DNA of 12,681 nucleotides, from contig CAIWKU010000359.1 of NCBI GenBank assembly GCA_903913355.1, forward strand, positions 1 through 12,681. Reading direction: 5' to 3'. The stretch comes from an uncultured Bacteroidota bacterium (lineage in GTDB: Bacteria > Bacteroidota > Bacteroidia > Chitinophagales > Chitinophagaceae). A program made the position numbers and the translations under genes. The notes under the pieces are model-generated. The model saw only the letters and a list, made by a program, of their open reading frames with translations, had not been told where the DNA came from and did no database searches. The first letter of the stretch is position 1, and the number at the start of each line of letters is the position of its first letter. Below are positions 7,952 through 12,681 of this stretch, piece after piece.

Positions 7952-8383
7952 ATGAGAGGAGTTAATCGAGTAATGCTGATCGGCAATCTGGGCAAAGACC
8001 CCGATGTACAGCATCTGGAGGGGAATATTGCAGTGGCAAAATTTCCATTGGCTACCACGGAAACCTATAAAGACAGATCGGGGAAACTGGTTTCACAAAC
8101 AGAATGGCATACGGTGGTATTATGGCGTGGGCTCGCCGAGCTGGCACGAAAATACCTTCACAAAGGGAGCCTGATTTATGTAGAAGGAAGATTACGTACC
8201 CGAAGCTGGGAAGACAAGGAAGGCAATAAAAAATTTGCCACAGAAGTAGTTGGCGATAACCTGATCATGTTAGATAAAAGAGCCGATGCACATGGGGGAG
8301 CAGGAATAGGAGATTCATTGGAAGGATATGGCGGAGAGGATATTCCCCCTATCATTGATCCGGGTGAAACATTACCTTTCTGA
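7952..8383 (+). CDS. ssb: Single-stranded DNA-binding protein
   Basis: 143 residues. An OB-fold covers about 1-110, starting MRGVNRVMLIGNLGKDPD. Conserved aromatic DNA-stacking positions are Trp52 and Trp58 in TEWHTVVLW (E. coli Trp54 and Phe60) and Trp86 in RLRTRSWED (E. coli Trp88). SSB proteins form tetramers on ssDNA and recruit repair and replication enzymes through the C-terminal tip. The linker is short (about 25 residues, Gly-rich), which explains why the protein is shorter than E. coli SSB (178). The tip is DPGETLPF: the terminal Pro-Phe is kept, but the acidic part is weaker than the DDDIPF of E. coli. The segment EDIPP (129-133) resembles a second tip upstream. No clear -7 box is seen in the 122 bases before the ATG; TATTTTTA at 7906-7913 is a weak candidate. 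Confidence 0.97.
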   Translation: MRGVNRVMLIGNLGKDPDVQHLEGNIAVAKFPLATTETYKDRSGKLVSQTEWHTVVLWRGLAELARKYLHKGSLIYVEGRLRTRSWEDKEGNKKFATEVVGDNLIMLDKRADAHGGAGIGDSLEGYGGEDIPPIIDPGETLPF

Positions 8384-8409
8384 TCTTCGCGCTATATACA
8401 ATACTTTTG
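8377..8409 (+). promoter_or_regulatory. Candidate Bacteroidota-type promoter for gldE
   Basis: TACTTTTG (8402-8409) matches the -7 consensus TAnnTTTG exactly. TTTC (8377-8380), one mismatch from the -33 box TTTG, lies 21 bases upstream. The -33 box overlaps the end of ssb. Transcription would start near 8416 and give a leader of about 65 bases containing the inverted repeat at 8420-8458. Confidence 0.4.
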
Positions 8410-8419
8410 ATGGTAAATA

Positions 8420-8458
8420 CAGAATGAAATCTGGTAGTATGCTAAAAGCTTCATTCTG
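8420..8458 (+). repeat. Inverted repeat in the gldE leader
   Basis: CAGAATGAA (8420-8428) and TTCATTCTG (8450-8458) are perfect 9-base complements with a 21-base spacer. It lies between the candidate gldE promoter and the gldE start, 23 bases before the TTG. No T-tract follows, so it is not an intrinsic terminator for ssb. It may be a leader stem or a protein-binding site; function unknown. Confidence 0.5.
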
Positions 8459-8481
8459 ATTGTTAACTAAAAATATTTGTT

Positions 8482-9828
8482 TTGGATCATCACCCGGTTT
8501 TCCATTTATTTTCTCATCCCGTTCTTTTATCTGCTATCCAGGTGCAGGGTACTACCATTTTAGTAATGGTATTATTTGTTTTGTTATTTCTTTCTTTTGT
8601 TTTATCCGGTTCAGAGGTAGCTTTTTTTTCGCTTACCTATAAAGATGTTAACCTATTAAAAAGCAAACAACAACCTCCCTATAAGCGGATTGTAGATCTG
8701 TTAGAAGAGCCTAAAATATTACTAGCCTCATTATTGATTGCCAATAGTTTTATCAATATTTCTATCATCATTATATCTAATCTGCTGATTGATGGCATTT
8801 TTGATTTTGAACAGTTTAATGGTGTATGGCTTGAATTCCTGATCAAAGTAATTGTGGTCTCTTTTTTACTGGTATTGTTTGGAGAAGTGATGCCCAAAGT
8901 ATTGGCCACGCAAAATAATATTCGCTTTGCGAAAGACTTTGGTGGTATCATTAAAGGCGTGGCTTATATATGTCGCGGATTGAGCAAATGGATGGTGAAA
9001 TATTCCGATATAATTGAGAAGCGTTTGGCCAACAGGAATAATGGATCCTATAGCCTGGAAGAACTGGATCATGCCATTGACCTGACCACGCAGGATACAG
9101 CTTCAGAAAACGAAAAAAATATTCTGAAAGGCATTGTTAAGTTTGGGAATATTACCGTAAAGCAGATCATGAAAACAAGGGTAGATGTGCATGGAATAGA
9201 TGATGAAACTTCTTTTAGTGAATTGATCTCGATTGTTAAAGATCTCCAATACAGCCGCTTACCTGTATATAAAGAAGACCTGGATAATGTAGTTGGCATG
9301 ATTCATACAAAGGACCTGCTTCCTTATCTGCATGAGCCAGATGATTTTAGCTGGAAGCACCTGATGCGGCAACCCTTTTTTGTACATGAGCAGAAATTTA
9401 TTGAGGATTTGCTAAAAGAATTCCAGGCAAAAAGAATCCACTTTGCTGTGGTAGTTGATGAATTTGGTGGAACCAGCGGTATTGTTACGTTGGAAGATAT
9501 ATTAGAGGAAGTAATTGGTGAGATTAAGGATGAGTTTGATGAAGAAGAAAGCAGCTATAAAAAAATTGATGAATACAATTATATATTTGAAGGTCGCACT
9601 ATGATTAATGATGTATGTAAGATTATGGAGCTTCAATCAGACACCTTTGACCAGGTGAAAGGCGAAAGCGATTCATTAGCCGGATTGGTATTAGAGCTGG
9701 CTGGAGAAATACCCACTGTAACCCAGGTGGTTAGTTCAGGCGATTTTGAATTTACCGTACTGGAAGTGGCCCGTAACCGGGTAGAGAAAATTAAAGTAAC
9801 CATAAAGCCTCAAATGGCAGAGGATTAG
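8482..9828 (+). CDS. gldE: GldE: CNNM/CorC-type membrane protein with CBS pair
   Basis: 448 residues with the family layout. A DUF21/CNNM membrane domain (about 24-180) has hydrophobic helices near 24-44, 79-103 and 118-134 and the motifs SGSEVAFFSL (42-51), LLIANSFINI (84-93) and FGEVMPK (133-139). Two CBS domains follow at about 226-285 and 295-350, including VVDEFGGTSGIVTLEDILEE. A CorC/HlyC domain lies at about 362-442. CNNM/CorC relatives bind adenine nucleotides and Mg and are linked to Mg export; the GldE subgroup is associated with gliding motility, but its biochemical role is unclear. The start is probably TTG (8482-8484), giving the MD N-terminus: the frame upstream hits TAA at 8464-8466 with no ATG, and the first internal ATG (8566) would cut into the first membrane segment. 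gldD follows after 4 bases, so the two are co-transcribed. Confidence 0.92.
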   Translation: MDHHPVFHLFSHPVLLSAIQVQGTTILVMVLFVLLFLSFVLSGSEVAFFSLTYKDVNLLKSKQQPPYKRIVDLLEEPKILLASLLIANSFINISIIIISNLLIDGIFDFEQFNGVWLEFLIKVIVVSFLLVLFGEVMPKVLATQNNIRFAKDFGGIIKGVAYICRGLSKWMVKYSDIIEKRLANRNNGSYSLEELDHAIDLTTQDTASENEKNILKGIVKFGNITVKQIMKTRVDVHGIDDETSFSELISIVKDLQYSRLPVYKEDLDNVVGMIHTKDLLPYLHEPDDFSWKHLMRQPFFVHEQKFIEDLLKEFQAKRIHFAVVVDEFGGTSGIVTLEDILEEVIGEIKDEFDEEESSYKKIDEYNYIFEGRTMINDVCKIMELQSDTFDQVKGESDSLAGLVLELAGEIPTVTQVVSSGDFEFTVLEVARNRVEKIKVTIKPQMAED

Positions 9829-9832
9829 TATT

Positions 9833-10423
9833 ATGAAAAGAATTTTGGCAGGTATTGTATTCAGTAGCTTGTGTCTTTTGATTGCTTGTAATAGTTCATA
9901 TACTCCCAAACCAAGTGGTTATTATAAAATACATTTTCCCGAAAAGAAATACCAGGTCTTTGACAGACCGGGCTACCCATATTCTTTTGAATTTCCTGTC
10001 TATGCTAAGGTAGTGAAGGATAGCACATTTTTTGGGGAAGCAACTGAAAACCCCTGGTGGATTAATATTGATTTTCCACAGTTTAATGGAAGGATCTATG
10101 TTAGCTATAAAGAGATCGGAAAAAATGTTTTTGATACTTTATTAAAGCATGCGTATGAATTAACAGGTAAACATACTTCTATGGCGTATTCCATAGAGGA
10201 TACGGCGTTTGTAACGCCTAATAAAGTACATGGAGTTTTTTTTACTGTAGGTGGCAATGTGGCAACGGCTAATCAGTTCTTTTTAACGGATTCCACCCGA
10301 CATTTTTTACGCGGATCACTGTATTTTGATGCCACCCCCAATTACGATTCGCTAAGTATTGTCAATAAATTTCTGTTGGAAGATATGAAGCATCTTGTGA
10401 ATACGTTTCGATGGCGTAACTGA
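9833..10423 (+). CDS. gldD: GldD gliding-motility lipoprotein
   Basis: 196 residues. A signal peptide ends in the lipobox LIAC (Cys19), so the mature protein is a lipoprotein. GldD-family segments follow: GYYKIHFPEKKY (29-40), YPYSFEFPVYAKV (48-60), NPWWINIDFPQF (73-84), IYVSYKEI (88-95), and QFFLTDSTRHFLRGSLYFDA (148-167) with PNYDSL after it. GldD is required for gliding in Flavobacterium johnsoniae, where it is also encoded with gldE; homologues occur in many non-gliding Bacteroidota, so the presence of the gene alone does not prove motility. The molecular role is not established. It starts at an ATG 4 bases after the gldE stop. No strong terminator follows; the next gene has its own promoter. 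Confidence 0.94.
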   Translation: MKRILAGIVFSSLCLLIACNSSYTPKPSGYYKIHFPEKKYQVFDRPGYPYSFEFPVYAKVVKDSTFFGEATENPWWINIDFPQFNGRIYVSYKEIGKNVFDTLLKHAYELTGKHTSMAYSIEDTAFVTPNKVHGVFFTVGGNVATANQFFLTDSTRHFLRGSLYFDATPNYDSLSIVNKFLLEDMKHLVNTFRWRN

Positions 10424-10483
10424 GCATCTGAGGAAACGGACTTAAACGAATTTTTTATTACTGTTCAATGATTCCGGACTAGT

Positions 10484-10516
10484 TTTCATACGGATGACTG
10501 CTTTCAGTTATCTTTG
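10484..10516 (+). promoter_or_regulatory. Bacteroidota-type promoter of the DUF3109-lutB unit
   Basis: TATCTTTG (10509-10516) matches the -7 consensus TAnnTTTG exactly. TTTC (10484-10487), one mismatch from TTTG, lies 21 bases upstream, the same boxes and spacing as the candidate gldE promoter. Transcription should start near 10523, leaving about 22 bases before the ATG at 10545. The -7 box overlaps the inverted repeat at 10502-10529. Confidence 0.6.
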
Positions 10517-10529
10517 ACAATAACTGAAA
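10502..10529 (+). promoter_or_regulatory. Candidate operator: perfect 10+10 inverted repeat over the -7 box
   Basis: TTTCAGTTAT (10502-10511) and ATAACTGAAA (10520-10529) are exact reverse complements separated by 8 bases (CTTTGACA). The left arm and spacer contain the whole -7 box, and the expected transcription start falls in the right arm, so a bound dimer would block initiation. No regulator gene lies nearby, so the factor would be encoded elsewhere. The site lacks a T-tract and is a poor terminator for gldD. Confidence 0.55.
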
Positions 10530-10544
10530 TAGTTTTAAAAGCAT

Positions 10545-11132
10545 ATGATAGCAATTGATAATATCCTGGTTAGTGACGCGGTAATTGAAGAACAATTTGT
10601 ATGCGACCTGAATAAATGTAAAGGAGGTTGTTGCGAAGATGGAGATGCCGGTGCACCCATGGAGAAATGGGAATTGGAGAAATTGAAGCAATACTATAGC
10701 GTGATCAAGCCTTATATGACACCGGAGGGTATCAAAGAAGTAGAGCGCCAGGGCAAGTATTTATATGATAATGAATTTGGCTGGGTAACCCCAACCATTG
10801 ACGGTGCCATTTGTGCGTATGGGTATCGGGATAAATGGGGAATTATCAAATGTGCCGTTGAACAGGCATATAATGATGGAAAAACGGATTGGAAAAAACC
10901 TTTGAGTTGTCATCTTTTCCCAATCAGGATACAAAAAAACAAAAGGGATCCGGATATAGAGTACGTAAATTATGAACCAAGGGAAGATCTTTGTCAGGCG
11001 GCTTGCAGTCTGGGTAAAAAATTGAAGATGCCTGTTTATATTTTCCTGAAAGATTCCATTATCCGGAAATATGGAGAAGAATTTTATCAAACACTTGCCG
11101 CTACCGCCGAACATATGAAGGCGAATAAATAG
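10545..11132 (+). CDS. DUF3109-family cysteine-rich protein
   Basis: 195 residues, soluble, no signal peptide or membrane segment. It has nine cysteines: Cys20, Cys25, Cys29 and Cys30 in CDLNKCKGGCCEDGD, then Cys90 (AICAYG), Cys103 (IIKCAV), Cys122 (LSCHLFPIRI), Cys150 and Cys154 (LCQAAC). The CxGxCC-like start and the CHLFP segment are reminiscent of YkgJ/DUF3109-type proteins, which are presumed to bind a zinc or iron-sulfur centre; no activity is established that I know of. It starts at an ATG about 22 bases after the predicted transcription start, in an A-rich leader. The lutB-like gene begins 5 bases after its stop, so the two are almost surely co-transcribed. A role in iron-sulfur or redox metabolism with that partner is inferred from the pairing only. 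Confidence 0.85.
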   Translation: MIAIDNILVSDAVIEEQFVCDLNKCKGGCCEDGDAGAPMEKWELEKLKQYYSVIKPYMTPEGIKEVERQGKYLYDNEFGWVTPTIDGAICAYGYRDKWGIIKCAVEQAYNDGKTDWKKPLSCHLFPIRIQKNKRDPDIEYVNYEPREDLCQAACSLGKKLKMPVYIFLKDSIIRKYGEEFYQTLAATAEHMKANK

Positions 11133-11137
11133 ACTGT

Positions 11138-12514
11138 ATGAAAAATAATGCTGCTTCCTTTATTGCCAAAAGCACGATCAAAGCCGCCGATCTGGAACAC
11201 AGACGGAAAATTAATTTCAATATTGGAAAATATAATGCAGTAGTACCACAGGGCAAGAAACAGTTTTCAAATGTTATGCTGGCCCGTGAAAAAGCAAAAA
11301 ACAGAAAATGGGATGCCATTGAACATTTGGATAAATACCTGGAAGAATTCGAAAAAAAGATAACTGCCCGCGGTGCAAAGGTAATATGGGCAGAAAATAC
11401 AGAACAGGCTTTAGATGAGATTGGTCGCATTTGTAAAGAGAAGAACTGTAAGACCCTTGTAAAAAGCAAGAGTATGGTTACAGAAGAAATTCATCTGAAT
11501 ACTTTTCTTGAATCGATAGGAATCGAAAGTGTTGAAACAGATCTCGGTGAATATATACAGCAATTAGATGGTGAACCTCCTTATCATATTGTAACACCGG
11601 CCATGCACAAAAGCAAGGAAGATGTAGCCCGATTGTTTGCTGATAAATTGGGAACACCTTCCGGGCTAACGCCTGAAGAATTGACCCTGGTTGCCAGAAA
11701 AATTCTGCGCGATAAATATGTACGGGCAGAAGTGGGGGTAACCGGCGCCAATTTTATTGTAGCGGATATAGGTGGTATTGCCGTAACAGAAAATGAAGGA
11801 AATGCAAGATTGAGTTGTGCCTGGCCCAAAACACATATTGTAGTGGTAGGTATTGAAAAAGTAATCCCATCTATTCATGACCTTCCGCTGTTCTGGCCAT
11901 TGCTGTCAACCTATGGTACAGGGCAACAGGTTACGGTATATAATACGATTGTATCAGGACCAAAACAGGCAAATGAAACCGACGGGCCTGAAGAAATGTA
12001 TGTAATACTTCTCGATAACGGACGAACCAATCTTTTAGCAAATCCAACATCCAGAGAAGCTTTATATTGTATACGTTGCGGAGCCTGTTTGAATGCCTGC
12101 CCGGTTTACAAAAATATCGGCGGGCATGCGTATGAAACAACCTACAGCGGACCAATAGGTAAAGTGATTACGCCTTATTTAAGCGGGATGGAAGAGTATA
12201 AGCACCTGAGTTATGCTTCATCTTTATGCGGAAATTGTACAGAGGTTTGTCCGGTGCGTATCAACCTCCATGAATTATTGCTGGATAACAGACATGAGGC
12301 AGTTATGCAGGGTTCGAGCAGTGTGGCGGAACGAATAGCCTGGAAAATATGGAAAACAGCCAGTTTGAACAGGGGTATGATGAATATGGGAAATGGGAAA
12401 ATGAAAAACTGGGTAGTAAATAAGGTATTCAAAGGATGGACAACCCATAGATCTGATCTTGATTTTAGCGGAAAAACTTTTAATGCCCTGTGGCGCGAAA
12501 AGCATGGTTCCTAA
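11138..12514 (+). CDS. lutB: LutB/LldF-like lactate-utilisation iron-sulfur protein
   Basis: 458 residues, full length for LutB (YkgF). In Bacillus subtilis LutB works with LutA and LutC in oxidising L-lactate to pyruvate. The LUD domain occupies about 50-300, with GVTGANFIVADIGGIAVTEN at 200-219 and RLSCAWPKTHIVV at 224-236. A ferredoxin-like domain follows with CIRCGACLNACPVY (Cys311, 314, 317 and 321) and LCGNCTEVCPVRI (Cys364, 367 and 371). The second motif lacks the extra cysteine of a classical repeat, which I recall as normal for LutB. The C-terminal stretch with KGWTTHRSDL and FNALWREK is also family-like. The ATG lies 5 bases after the DUF3109 gene. No lutA or lutC is visible in the window; one could lie further right, but 167 bases after the stop show no gene start. 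Substrate other than lactate is possible. Confidence 0.9.
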   Translation: MKNNAASFIAKSTIKAADLEHRRKINFNIGKYNAVVPQGKKQFSNVMLAREKAKNRKWDAIEHLDKYLEEFEKKITARGAKVIWAENTEQALDEIGRICKEKNCKTLVKSKSMVTEEIHLNTFLESIGIESVETDLGEYIQQLDGEPPYHIVTPAMHKSKEDVARLFADKLGTPSGLTPEELTLVARKILRDKYVRAEVGVTGANFIVADIGGIAVTENEGNARLSCAWPKTHIVVVGIEKVIPSIHDLPLFWPLLSTYGTGQQVTVYNTIVSGPKQANETDGPEEMYVILLDNGRTNLLANPTSREALYCIRCGACLNACPVYKNIGGHAYETTYSGPIGKVITPYLSGMEEYKHLSYASSLCGNCTEVCPVRINLHELLLDNRHEAVMQGSSSVAERIAWKIWKTASLNRGMMNMGNGKMKNWVVNKVFKGWTTHRSDLDFSGKTFNALWREKHGS

Positions 12515-12681
12515 ACGGATACTTGAAATTGATTTTTTGGCTTTGGTAATTAATTGTGATATCATTATCCTGTATCATTTATTACAATTCGTTTGTGCTA
12601 CTGATCTACTCCCGTAATATTAGTTCAAGACTCAAGTATATTATTACTACACTATTTGGTGAAAATGTTTCCCTTACATCA
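12515..12681. other. AT-rich non-coding end of window
   Basis: 167 bases after the lutB-like stop. I see no open frame of note, no convincing terminator hairpin (a T6 run at about 12531-12538 lacks a stem) and no TAnnTTTG box with a matching -33 element. The short symmetric pieces around TGATATCA are within chance for this composition. Confidence 0.5.

Noticed and set aside
10404..10456. Hairpin after gldD (CGTTTC / GAAACG with an inner GATG / CATC) followed by T6
   Set aside because: The stem is interrupted by a 4-base bulge and the T-run begins 12 bases after it, so it is a poor intrinsic terminator.
10761..11114. Minus-strand open frame of 117 codons opposite the DUF3109 gene
   Set aside because: It lies fully inside the DUF3109 frame, with no start context and no recognisable motif.
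11101..11469. Minus-strand open frame of 122 codons opposite lutB
   Set aside because: It overlaps the clear DUF3109 and lutB coding frames, and the Ser/Phe/Leu-rich product looks like a shadow of the opposite strand.
1..12681. tRNA or rRNA genes, CRISPR arrays, insertion sequences, phage or defence genes
   Set aside because: Nothing on either strand resembles these; every sizeable open region is assigned to a conserved chromosomal gene.

Overview
The window reads as Bacteroidota, most likely the family Chitinophagaceae. The evidence is a SusC/SusD outer-membrane pair, GldE and GldD gliding-type proteins, a Bacteroidota-type RNase E/G, a tiny AURKAIP1/COX24-type ribosomal protein and promoter boxes of the Bacteroidota form TAnnTTTG. 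Base composition is moderately AT-rich and Shine-Dalgarno sequences are largely absent, both usual in this phylum. The family-level placement rests on general protein resemblance and is an inference.

Layout, left to right. (1) Positions 1-3390, plus strand: the C-terminal part of a SusC-like TonB-dependent transporter followed by its SusD-like lipoprotein, closed by a strong hairpin terminator (3411-3445) that can also serve the convergent minus-strand unit. (2) Positions 3514-6556, minus strand, read right to left: an HU-family DNA-binding protein, a membrane-anchored TPR protein, a 31-residue ribosomal protein (bS22/mS38 type, 5268-5363) and RNase E/G (rng). A 203-base leader between the small ribosomal gene and rng holds several mutually complementary arms. 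(3) Positions 6771-10423, plus strand: mutY, ssb, gldE, gldD, an order I recognise as recurrent in Bacteroidota. (4) Positions 10545-12514, plus strand: a cysteine-rich DUF3109 protein and a LutB/LldF-like iron-sulfur protein, 5 bases apart, behind a good promoter whose -7 box lies inside a perfect 10+10 inverted repeat.

Functionally this is mostly conserved housekeeping: nutrient uptake, RNA turnover and ribosome components, oxidative DNA repair and ssDNA binding, envelope/gliding factors, and an iron-sulfur redox pair. I see no phage, transposon, CRISPR, toxin or defence genes and no clear new multi-gene system. The leads worth a second look are non-coding: the multi-arm leader before rng, the palindromic promoter of the DUF3109-lutB unit, and inverted repeats upstream of gldE and between HU and mutY. 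The tiny ribosomal gene is also easy to miss. No stretch over 300 bases lacks a gene.
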